Part shown: in pieces, positions 44,501 to 51,311 of the stretch
How the letters are laid out: every line of letters begins with the position of its first letter
Position numbering within the stretch: the first letter of the stretch is position 1
NCBI RefSeq assembly: GCF_958445495.1
Contig: NZ_CAUCSQ010000016.1
Location: 33,437 to 97,436, forward strand
Direction of reading: 5' to 3'
DNA length: 64,000 nucleotides
Origin: an uncultured Bacteroides sp.
GTDB taxonomy: Bacteria; Bacteroidota; Bacteroidia; Bacteroidales; Bacteroidaceae
Program-made: the position numbers and the translations under genes
Notes under the pieces: generated by a model
Seen by the model: the letters and a program-made list of their open reading frames with translations, nothing else
Databases searched by the model: none
Told to the model about the DNA's origin: nothing

Positions 44501-44923
44501 GCTGATATCCGCCATACCGTCCAATTTGATATCAGCGGCAGTTAACTTATCAGCAGCACCGGTAAACAAACGTTTGTCTACTTTAGTCATTCCTGTAACA
44601 ACGACCTCTTCCAAAACTTCGGAATCAGGCATAAGAGTTATTTTCATGATTCCGCTTTTGGAGATTTTTACTGTTTCTGTTTTGAAGCCAACAAAAGAAA
44701 TGCGAAGTTCCTTAGCTGAATTCGGGAGGTTACTTAAAATAAATTTACCGTTAACGTCTGTTGTGATACCAGTTGTTGTACCTACCACTAACACAGAAGC
44801 TCCGATAATCGGTTGATTGTCTTCTCCCGAAATGACAATACCGCTTATTTCAGAACGCTGGGCCATGGTTGTTCCTATCCCAAATAGGATACAGAACAAA
44901 GACAGTAAAAGTCTGTTTCTCAT
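41585..44923 (-). CDS. SusC/RagA family TonB-linked outer-membrane protein
   Basis: 1112 residues. Signal peptide (MRNRLLLSLFCILFGIGTTMA), CarboxypepD_reg-like domain (ISGIVISGEDNQPIIGASVLV to FVGFKTETVKI), TonB-box-like LEEVVVTGMTKVDKR, plug domain with IRVRGATSIYGNSKPLWVVDGVIMDD and the SusC signature YGARAMAGVIVVNTKKGKAG. The barrel follows to FTIRAGF. It heads a five-gene minus-strand operon with RagB, the HExxH lipoprotein, DUF4302 and BACON proteins, all with gaps under 30 bp. No anti-sigma or sensor gene is adjacent. Confidence 0.97.
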   Translation of the reverse strand: MRNRLLLSLFCILFGIGTTMAQRSEISGIVISGEDNQPIIGASVLVVGTTTGITTDVNGKFILSNLPNSAKELRISFVGFKTETVKISKSGIMKITLMPDSEVLEEVVVTGMTKVDKRLFTGAADKLTAADIKLDGMADISRGLEGRAAGVSVQNVTGTFGTAPKIRVRGATSIYGNSKPLWVVDGVIMDDVVEIGANDLSSGDATTLISSAIAGLNSDDIESFEILKDGSATSIYGARAMAGVIVVNTKKGKAGTSRISYTGEFTTRMKPSYRTFNIMNSQDQMGIYKELQDKGWLNLASTYRASSSGVYGRMYHLINTYDPVTGQFALQNTAKARNAYLRQAEYRNTDWFDLLFSNSMMMNHSVSISTGTEKASTYVSLSAMTDPGWMKGTNVQRYTANMNSTFNLNNDLTLTVIGNGSYRKQRAPGTIGQSRDAVTGEVSRGFDINPYSYALNTSRTLDPDEYYTRNYADFNIFNELENNYIDMNVVDLKFQGELKWKPVRGLELSALGAAKYSSSTQEHKITENSNQAMAYRAMDDATMRDANSWLYTDPDVINSLPFSILPEGGFYNTTNYRMFSWDFRASASYNTVFNDNHIINLYAGMEANAQDRSNNKFDGWGMMYDKGEIPFFNYYAFKKMREENSNYYSLSNTKKRTLAYFATGTYSYQGRYSITGTYRYEGTNRLGKARTARWLPTWNVGGAWNMHEEKFFEALNPVLSHFTLKTSYSLTADAGPSDVTNSFVNINSYTPWRPSASVSESGLKIIELENSDLTYEKKHEWNIGADLGFFDNRINMELAYYKRNNFDLIGAVLTQGVGGELRRNANLASMKSHGYEVSLSTRNIINKDFTWTTDFIFGYSTTKITDLKSQTYLFDLVTGNGQREGYEWGSIFSIPFTGLDEDGYPMFQWGDKVINKTNYGSINFQQVQDLDFLKYEGPRDPTITGSFGNIFTYKNFRLNVFITYSAGNKVRLDPQFSSTYNDLDATPKDFKNRWMIPGDEQITSVPVIPSARDNNKYSNLKYGYNAYNYSSARIADGGFIRMKEISLGYEFPKNMLGSQKLLKSLSLKVQATNLFLIYSDSKLNGQDPEFANAGGVASPVPKQFTFTIRAGF

Positions 44924-45527
44924 AAGCTATTTTTTAAGGGTTAAAACAAAAATACTTTTGCAATATAATTTTTTATTTTCTTATAAATAAAAATAAACTG
45001 TTAAAAGTTTAAAAAGCAATAATATTAAATATGTTTTTATTTTGTATTTACCTAAGTTTTTATATAGAAAATATTTAGAAGAATCTAGTATATTATCTAA
45101 AATTGTTTGATGTTTGTTTGTTGTATAGTGTATAATTGGTGATTTCATATATTGGGAAAGTTGTTGGAATAAAAGAAGATATCGGATATAAGGGGGACAG
45201 TGTTAAAAATATTAGTAAAAAAGGATAGAAAATTGTTATTTTATAATTGATGATAGTGTATTAAACTCGTATTTCATAAAATTTTTGATGAAAATGGTAT
45301 CATATAAATGATGCCATTTCTTTTTTTATTTTAATAATTTAGTAATGTGATTTTATCAAAAGTAACCGTTGATTTAAATTTGGTTCGGTATTTTATAAAA
45401 AGATTCTGTATGTGTGTCGTTTTAATTATCAATAGATAAGTTATATGTTTCTTGATTTGTGTAGTTAGAGCAAACATTTTTTCGGAGAAGTACGTTTAAT
45501 ATGAGATGAATTTAATGAAAATTTGGT
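44924..45527. other. AT-rich intergenic region between divergent susC and gpx
   Basis: About 600 bp, markedly poorer in G+C than its neighbours. On the minus strand TATTTTTG (44954-44947) is a -7 candidate for the susC operon, 24 bp before its start. On the plus strand TACTTTTG (44953-44960) overlaps it back to back and points into noncoding DNA. No ORF, repeat or RNA gene is supportable in the rest; the gpx promoter is not obvious. Confidence 0.5.
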
Positions 45528-46070
45528 ATGAAGTCATTTATATTAATAGTAGTAACGATGATGTGTACACTTTCTCTGGGGGCACAGGATAAGTCTTTTT
45601 ATGATTTTACGGTAAAAACGATTGATGGTAAAGAGTTTCCTCTTTCATTTCTGAAGGGAAAGAAAGTGCTGGTTGTCAATGTCGCTTCCAAGTGTGGGCT
45701 AACTCCGCAATATAAGAAATTACAAGATTTATATGAAAAGTATAAGGACAGGGATTTTGTTATAATCGGTTTTCCTGCAAATGATTTTATGGGACAAGAA
45801 CCGGGAAGTAATGAGGAGATAGCTACTTTTTGTTCATTAAACTATGATGTTACTTTTCCGATGATGGCTAAGATTTCTGTCAAGGGAAAAAATATGGCGC
45901 CACTTTATCAGTGGTTGACGGAAAAAGAATTGAATGGAAAGGAAGATGCGCCGGTCCAATGGAATTTCCAGAAATTTATGGTTGACGAGAACGGGAATTG
46001 GATAGGGTTTGTCGCTCCCAAAGAAAGTCCGTTCTCTGAAAAGATTATTACTTGGATAGAGAAGGAATAA
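45528..46070 (+). CDS. Secreted glutathione peroxidase family protein
   Basis: 180 residues. An N-terminal signal peptide (MKSFILIVVTMMCTLSLGAQ) points to the periplasm. The thioredoxin-fold peroxidase core has NVASKCGLTPQYKKLQ (peroxidatic Cys instead of selenocysteine), FPANDFMGQEPGSNEEI (Gln of the catalytic tetrad) and VQWNFQKFMVDENG (Trp and Asn). Such Cys-type enzymes usually take electrons from thioredoxin-like partners and reduce hydroperoxides. The last 23 bp overlap the convergent NUDIX gene. Confidence 0.93.
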   Translation: MKSFILIVVTMMCTLSLGAQDKSFYDFTVKTIDGKEFPLSFLKGKKVLVVNVASKCGLTPQYKKLQDLYEKYKDRDFVIIGFPANDFMGQEPGSNEEIATFCSLNYDVTFPMMAKISVKGKNMAPLYQWLTEKELNGKEDAPVQWNFQKFMVDENGNWIGFVAPKESPFSEKIITWIEKE

Positions 46071-46569
46071 GGGAGACTTTCTGTAACTCTCCTTCAAAGT
46101 TAGGGGTGAATATATCCTTGCCTAGGCTCTCTTTTATTTCTTCAATAGTCCAGAATTTTCCTCCGTCTAATTCGTCACTGGGATGAATATCGCCATCATA
46201 GACCGTTTTATGAACGAATACAAGTTCTTTCTCACGGTCGGATTCAAAGACATAGCTGGTAAGAAATTCTGGGTTGAAGTCTGTAATGCCCACTTCCTCG
46301 CGAACTTCTCGTTTGAGTGCAGTTTCTACGCTTTCGCCTAAGTCGATATGTCCACCTACGGCTGTGTCCCATTTCCCCGGTTGAATATCTTTCCATTGGG
46401 GACGTTTTTGCAGGTACAGTTCTCCCTTTGAGTTGAATATGTGCAGATGAACTACCGGATGAAGTAATCTGCTACCGCTATGACATTCTCCGCGGCTAGC
46501 AACTCCGGTTATATTTCCTTGTTCATCGACAATGGGAAGCATTTCTCGCTTGTTATCAATTGGCGTCAT
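46048..46569 (-). CDS. NUDIX hydrolase
   Basis: 173 residues. The Nudix box is intact: GGHIDLGESVETALKREVREEVGI (GX5EX7REUXEEXGU). The opening MLPIVDEQGNITGVASRGECHSGSRLLHPVVHLHIFNSKGELYLQKR resembles the isopentenyl-diphosphate isomerase-like/YfcD subgroup, which hydrolyse nucleotide-linked or other pyrophosphates. The exact substrate is unknown. It lies 50 bp downstream of queA on the same strand and may be cotranscribed. Confidence 0.9.
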   Translation of the reverse strand: MTPIDNKREMLPIVDEQGNITGVASRGECHSGSRLLHPVVHLHIFNSKGELYLQKRPQWKDIQPGKWDTAVGGHIDLGESVETALKREVREEVGITDFNPEFLTSYVFESDREKELVFVHKTVYDGDIHPSDELDGGKFWTIEEIKESLGKDIFTPNFEGELQKVSLIPSLSK

Positions 46570-46619
46570 TCTTTATATACTGTCTTTTAATAAGTTTATA
46601 GTCTCAATTAATTTACGTC

Positions 46620-47840
46620 CTATGGTATCAATAAAGATGAATCCCCATAACTTAAAAAGCGGAAATCATGATTCAGGGCATAATCGTAGATCGTATGCCA
46701 GTCTCCTTTTACAAAAGCGGAAACCAGAAGCAATAAAGTACTTTGCGGTTGGTGAAAGTTAGTAACCATTGCCTTTACTATTTTATATTGGTACCCTGGA
46801 GCAATGATTATTTGTGTGCTGGTGTGAAGCGTTTCAAGTCCGTTTCTGTCAAGATATCCCAGTATCTTTTGCAATGCTGCTACCGGGGGAAGCTGCTCGT
46901 ATTTTTCGTAAGGCTGCCACTGTTTGACATGTAATTCATCTTCTGTGGCATCCGGATTATCGGCCAGTACCACTCCGATGTGATACAAACTTTCGAGTGT
47001 ACGTACAGAAGTCGTACCTACTGCGATTGCGCAACCGTCATGTTCTATTAATTTCTTGATGGTATTCCGATGGACAGATATGTATTCCGTATGCATTTCA
47101 TGTCCTTCGATTTCTTCGCTCTTTACCGGTTTGAATGTACCTGCTCCTACATGGAGTGTCAATTCTTCAAGCTCAATCCCTTTCTTCTGCAATACATCCA
47201 GTACCCGCGGAGTAAAATGTAATCCGGCTGTAGGAGCAGCCACGGAGCCTTTTATTTTAGAATAGACAGTCTGATAGGTTTCTTTGTCACTCTCTTCCGT
47301 TGCCCGGTTCAGATAAGGAGGGATGGGTAACTCCCCGAATACTTCAAGGACATCCGCGAAAGTGACTTCTTGGTTATTCCAAGAGAAATTTACCCGGTGG
47401 CTAGTCCCTTTGCATTCTCCCCTTGTCGCAGTCAGAGTAATGGGAAACCCTTTAACTGTCATTTCCCGTTTTAACGTTCCGTCTTTCCACTTCTTCAGAT
47501 TACCAATCATGCAGAGCCATGCAGCATGTTCCGTTTGTTGGAAATTCAATACATAATCATTGGGCTGGACTGGTTCGAGGCAGAATACTTCAATCAATGC
47601 TCCCGTCTCCTTCCGAAAGTGCAGGCGCGCTTGGATAACCTTAGTATTATTGAATATCATCAGCCCCCCTTTAGGCAGATATTCGGGCAGGGAGGTAAAA
47701 ATATCTTCAATTACTTCACCGTGCCGATATACTAATAATTTAGACTGGTCGCGAACCGGTAAGGGAAATTTTGCAATACGCTCATCCGGAAGTGGATAGT
47801 TGTATTCGCTGATACGGATATGTTTCGGATTTTCTTTCAT
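46620..47840 (-). CDS. queA: S-adenosylmethionine:tRNA ribosyltransferase-isomerase
   Basis: 406 residues, longer than the roughly 350-residue E. coli enzyme, as in some Bacteroidetes members. It makes epoxyqueuosine in tRNA from preQ1-tRNA and SAM. Matching segments: ISEYNYPLPDERIAKFPLPVRDQSKLLVY, LPKGGLMIFNNTKVIQARLHF, SVAAPTAGLHFTPRVL, LTLHVGAGTFKPVKSEEIEGHEMHTEY and TNFHQPQSTLLLLVSAF. The tRNA-Pro gene lies 59 bp upstream on the same strand. Confidence 0.95.
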   Translation of the reverse strand: MKENPKHIRISEYNYPLPDERIAKFPLPVRDQSKLLVYRHGEVIEDIFTSLPEYLPKGGLMIFNNTKVIQARLHFRKETGALIEVFCLEPVQPNDYVLNFQQTEHAAWLCMIGNLKKWKDGTLKREMTVKGFPITLTATRGECKGTSHRVNFSWNNQEVTFADVLEVFGELPIPPYLNRATEESDKETYQTVYSKIKGSVAAPTAGLHFTPRVLDVLQKKGIELEELTLHVGAGTFKPVKSEEIEGHEMHTEYISVHRNTIKKLIEHDGCAIAVGTTSVRTLESLYHIGVVLADNPDATEDELHVKQWQPYEKYEQLPPVAALQKILGYLDRNGLETLHTSTQIIIAPGYQYKIVKAMVTNFHQPQSTLLLLVSAFVKGDWHTIYDYALNHDFRFLSYGDSSLLIP

Positions 47841-47899
47841 TGGTTATAGGGTATAAAAAAGAGATTAACAACCCTTGATTGTTAATCTCTACTCCTCGG

Positions 47900-47973
47900 T
47901 CGGGATGACAAGATTCGAACTTGCGACCACACGCCCCCCAGACGCGTACTCTACCGGGCTGAGCTACATCCCG
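47900..47973 (-). tRNA. tRNA-Pro (anticodon GGG)
   Basis: 74-nt cloverleaf on the minus strand. Acceptor CGGGATG with CATCCCG, D arm GCTC...GAGT, anticodon stem CGCGT/GCGTG with loop CTGGGGG (anticodon GGG, G37), T arm GCAAG-TTCGAAT-CTTGT, discriminator A. CCA is not encoded. Anticodon and D stems carry some G-U pairs. It reads proline codons CCC and CCU. Confidence 0.94.
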
Positions 47974-48548
47974 AATTGCGGTTGCAAAGGTACAGATAAA
48001 TTTTAAAATAGCAAATAATTCTTCCGATTTTTGTATATGGTTTGAGTCAATTTCAAATATGGCACCGTATGAGGTAGAGATATTTCTTGGATTACAAGGG
48101 TAGAAATAGTATTTATTTTGAAAATACAAATAATTCTTTTAATTTTGTTCTGTTATAAGTTTATTTTATATGCGATGCATTCGAAATGCGTCATTTTAGT
48201 GATTAATGCATCTGTTATAAGATTCATGTATTGTTTTAGTAAATTCATCAGGTTGTCTTTTCAGGTTTCTTGAATGATATCGGACAGAATCTATATATAG
48301 CAGGTTTTTTATTATTTCTGCTATACAGATTCCTTAATATTTACCCGGATGCCATCAAAGATTATCCTGTTTCTAATAAAATCTAAATTATGATGGTGCA
48401 TGAAAACTAAGTGGGAAACATTTTGTTTATGAAATAATGCAAATAGTTAGTGTGTAACTTCCCTTGTATAATACTTTATTTCCTTTTTTAACAAATGGTA
48501 AATTCTGATATTATACATTTGTGGAAAGTCTTTAAGCGAGAGGTATAA
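47974..48548. other. AT-rich intergenic region upstream of the AraC-type regulator
   Basis: 575 bp with no supported gene. TATAGCAG (48296-48303) and CTGCTATA (48318-48325) form an 8-bp stem with a 14-nt T/A-rich loop. TACATTTG (48514-48521) is an exact -7 box 28 bp before the araC-type gene. The remainder is AT-rich without recognisable structure. Confidence 0.5.
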
Positions 48549-49415
48549 ATGCAAGACAACGAGAATAAGGAAACATTAGAGATACATGTCTTAGGTGATG
48601 ATTTTAAGTTCTATCAAAATCTGAAGTACCTTCCTTTGGATTCTTATCCTTCTAATATTCAATCGGCTCTGATTGTGTATAGTTTGAGAGGAACAGCTAA
48701 AATCAGTGTATATGATGACGTACATTGGGTACAACCTAAAGAGCTAATTATTTTATTGCCTGGGCAATTCGTTTCATTCAGCGACCCCAGTGAAGATTTT
48801 TTGACCGTTACAATGGTCTTATCCTCTTCAATGTTTAGCGATGCGCTAAGCGGGGCACCCCGTTTTACTCCACATTTCTTCTTCTATATGCGGAGCCACT
48901 ATTATTATCCGCAGAATGAACGTGATGTTATGCGGCTGTCCAGTTATTTGGGGATGATAAAAGACAAAGTGTTGTCCAGAGATGCTTATAGGCGGGAACT
49001 AATAATTCATTTATTGAGATACTTGTATTTGGAGTTATTCAATGCCTATGAGAAAGAGTCGGCATTGACGAGTACGCGAAAAGATACCCGTAAAGAAGAA
49101 TTGGCCAATCGGTTCTTCAATCTCATCATGAAACATTTCAGGGAAAATAAGGAGGTGGCTTTTTATGCGGATAAATTGTGTATCACCTCCAAATACCTGA
49201 CAATGGTAATCAAGGAGACAAGCGGAAGGTCCGCTAAAGACTGGATTGTAGAATATATGATATTGGAGATAAAAGCATTGTTGAAAAATACCAGTTTAAA
49301 CATTCAAGAGATAGCAATCAAGACAAATTTTGCCAATCAGTCGTCCCTTGGGCGTTTTTTCAGAAAGCATACGGGGATGTCATTATCTCAATACCGGATA
49401 AGGCATCCGGATTGA
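48549..49415 (+). CDS. AraC family transcriptional regulator
   Basis: 288 residues. The N-terminal half has the cupin-like sensory pattern (SALIVYSLRGTAKISVYDDVHWVQPKELIILLPGQF). The C-terminal about 100 residues are a double helix-turn-helix AraC domain (NKEVAFYADKLCITSKYLTMVIKETSGRSAKDWIVEYM and NIQEIAIKTNFANQSSLGRFFRKHTGMSLSQYR). It probably senses a small molecule and activates nearby or distant genes; no obvious target operon is adjacent. A terminator hairpin follows. Confidence 0.93.
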   Translation: MQDNENKETLEIHVLGDDFKFYQNLKYLPLDSYPSNIQSALIVYSLRGTAKISVYDDVHWVQPKELIILLPGQFVSFSDPSEDFLTVTMVLSSSMFSDALSGAPRFTPHFFFYMRSHYYYPQNERDVMRLSSYLGMIKDKVLSRDAYRRELIIHLLRYLYLELFNAYEKESALTSTRKDTRKEELANRFFNLIMKHFRENKEVAFYADKLCITSKYLTMVIKETSGRSAKDWIVEYMILEIKALLKNTSLNIQEIAIKTNFANQSSLGRFFRKHTGMSLSQYRIRHPD

Positions 49416-49477
49416 AAAAGAAAGGGAAGGATTGTTTGACAATCATCTGTATATGAGGAAAGATGGTGGGAATTAGT

Positions 49478-49506
49478 GGGGCTGTCCAAAGTCGGATAGC
49501 CCCTTA
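49478..49506 (+). terminator. Terminator after the AraC-type gene
   Basis: GGGGCTGTCC with GGATAGCCCC form a 10-bp stem (one G-U pair) and a 6-nt loop, followed by a short T-containing stretch. Confidence 0.65.
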
Positions 49507-49621
49507 CTGTTACTTATATTTCAAAAATAGGAGAGTTGAAAATACCCTTACTCTGCCTTGCCAGAAAAAAATAATAACTTCAAGTTTATTGGATGAAATT
49601 ACTTTAAGAACTTACAGACTA

Positions 49622-49661
49622 TAAATAAAAAATGAGGAACTGTCCCCAACATCAGTTCCTC
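49622..49661 (-). terminator. Terminator after aroB
   Basis: On the minus strand, 22 bp beyond the aroB stop: GAGGAACTG (49661-49653) pairs perfectly with CAGTTCCTC (49642-49634), 10-nt loop, then a T-run (ATTTTTTATTTAT). Confidence 0.82.
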
Positions 49662-49682
49662 AATTCGTTTATATATAGGAAA

Positions 49683-50744
49683 TTAGATTCCCATGCATTC
49701 TCGGTAGAAATCCAACATTTCGAAGATAGTATCCTTATCGGCAGTCTGATTAATGCAGATATTTCCGATATCTTTCAACAAAGTGAAGTTGATAGTACCA
49801 GAAGTATTCTTTTTATCATGAGTCATGAACGCATACAGTTGTTCATATTTTTTACAGTCGAACGTGAATACACCGTAATTCTCCTTGATAAATTGGATTG
49901 TTTGACGCATTTTTTCTTTCGGAAATCCCGCTTTGAGATGCGACAAATATAATTCGCAAACAATCCCCCAAGCTACTGCATATCCGTGGAGAACAGGATG
50001 ATTTTCAGCCAGTGCCATGCTCTCGAATGCATGTCCGACCGTATGCCCTAAGTTTAAAGCCTTGCGGATTCCATGTTCGAACGGGTCCTGTTCTACAATA
50101 TTCTCCTTTACTTGTACAGACCGTCCCACAAGTAGTTTTAGGGCGTTATAATCAATGGCGGATGTATTGAAATTTAATAAATCAGCCCAATGCTCACTAT
50201 CGCTGATTAATCCGTGCTTCAACATTTCGGCGTATCCGGAGAAGAAATTATGTTCATCCAGCGTACGCAAAAATTCAGTTTCAATCAGTACGCTGTTTGC
50301 CGGGGCGAAAGCGCCGATTTCGTTTTTCAACCCGTTGAAATTGATACCAGTTTTACCTCCCACGGCAGCGTCTACCATTGCCAGTAAAGTTGTCGGTATG
50401 TTGATATACGCAATGCCACGTTTAAATGTAGCGGCGGCAAAACCTCCCAAATCAGTAACCATCCCCCCGCCGAGGTTGACAAGCAAAGAATGCCGTGTAG
50501 CCCCTTGGGTGCTTAATGCCATCCAGACAGAAGCTAGCGTATCCAGTGTCTTATGCACATCTTCGGCTCCGATACGGATTTCAATAGCATCTTTCAGTGC
50601 GGTGACTTCTTTCAGGGAAGGCAGGCAAAGATATTGGGTATGCTCGTCTGTGAGGATGAATAATTTATCGTGCGGACATTGCTCAATGGCACGGCCGAGA
50701 CTAGTTTCCAGACTTTCACAAAGAATAACCTCTTGTTTACTCAT
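49683..50744 (-). CDS. aroB: 3-dehydroquinate synthase
   Basis: 353 residues. Second step of the shikimate pathway, NAD- and metal-dependent, cytosolic. Motifs: LVNLGGGMVTDLGGFAAATFKRGIAYINIPTTLLAMVDAAVGGKTGINF (NAD and substrate binding), EMLKHGLISD, LNLGHTVGHAFE (metal His) and HGYAVAWGI (metal His). It lies 35 kb from the Phe/Tyr operon and has its own promoter, so it is probably outside the attenuation control. Confidence 0.97.
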   Translation of the reverse strand: MSKQEVILCESLETSLGRAIEQCPHDKLFILTDEHTQYLCLPSLKEVTALKDAIEIRIGAEDVHKTLDTLASVWMALSTQGATRHSLLVNLGGGMVTDLGGFAAATFKRGIAYINIPTTLLAMVDAAVGGKTGINFNGLKNEIGAFAPANSVLIETEFLRTLDEHNFFSGYAEMLKHGLISDSEHWADLLNFNTSAIDYNALKLLVGRSVQVKENIVEQDPFEHGIRKALNLGHTVGHAFESMALAENHPVLHGYAVAWGIVCELYLSHLKAGFPKEKMRQTIQFIKENYGVFTFDCKKYEQLYAFMTHDKKNTSGTINFTLLKDIGNICINQTADKDTIFEMLDFYRECMGI

Positions 50745-50767
50745 GGTTCTTTTGCTTTTTTACTCCG

Positions 50768-50775
50768 CAAAAGTA
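50768..50775 (-). promoter_or_regulatory. -7 promoter box for aroB
   Basis: The minus strand reads TACTTTTG, exact TAnnTTTG, 24 bp upstream of the aroB ATG. Back to back with a plus-strand box 20 bp away. Confidence 0.55.
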
Positions 50776-50795
50776 AATAAAATATTTTTTTTACT

Positions 50796-50803
50796 TACTT
50801 TTG
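50796..50803 (+). promoter_or_regulatory. -7 promoter box for the divergent membrane-protein gene
   Basis: TACTTTTG, exact TAnnTTTG, 20 bp before the ATG at 50824. No TTTG is found at the -33 position. It forms a divergent pair with the aroB promoter. Confidence 0.55.
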
Positions 50804-50823
50804 TCCCGTTAAAACATTCAATC

Positions 50824-51228
50824 ATGAAAGCATTATTACCCGTATTTTGTCGTCCCGTAGGATATTTGATTTTGTTAATAGCCCTGTTCATCCCTTTTAT
50901 TCTGGTAATGCAAGGAATGGTGACCGATCGTAATCTTTTATTTTATAAAGAATGTACAAAGTTGCTGATGATGGCAGGCTGTCTGATGATAATCTTTGCG
51001 TTGAGCAAGAATGAAAGCCGTGAAACGGAACAAATTCGTAATGCGGCTGTCCGCAATGCCGTCTTTTTGACATTCTTCTTTATTTTCGGCGGAATGTTAT
51101 GGCGGGTTGTGCAAGGAGACATTATGAACGTAGATACCTCTTCTTTTTTGACCTTTCTGGTATTTAATGTGCTTTGTTTGGAGTTTGGTCTACAAAAAGC
51201 GCGTATTGATCGATTCTTTAAAAGATAA
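50824..51228 (+). CDS. Small integral membrane protein of unknown function
   Basis: 134 residues. Four hydrophobic segments are visible: YLILLIALFIPFILVMQG, LLMMAGCLMIIFALS, AVFLTFFFIFGGMLW and FLTFLVFNVLCLEFGL. The loop between helices 2 and 3 is charged (KNESRETEQIRN). No family recognised. The larger open frame starts at 50155, but that portion is antisense to aroB; ATG 50824 directly follows a consensus -7 box. The TonB-dependent receptor gene lies 83 bp downstream. Confidence 0.8.
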   Translation: MKALLPVFCRPVGYLILLIALFIPFILVMQGMVTDRNLLFYKECTKLLMMAGCLMIIFALSKNESRETEQIRNAAVRNAVFLTFFFIFGGMLWRVVQGDIMNVDTSSFLTFLVFNVLCLEFGLQKARIDRFFKR

Positions 51229-51311
51229 TTTTATTTTCAATTAAACCTTTTACGATTCAATTTGTCAAAAAGACATTGTTATTGCTACTAATATAATCGT
51301 AAATAAGGTAA

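Noticed and set aside
20437..44923. Either SusCD operon as a complete polysaccharide utilisation locus
   Set aside because: No glycoside hydrolase, lyase, hybrid two-component sensor or sigma/anti-sigma gene lies within either unit.
50155..50823. Long open frame upstream of and in frame with the small membrane protein gene
   Set aside because: It lies antisense to aroB, whose protein matches its family throughout, and a consensus promoter sits immediately before ATG 50824.
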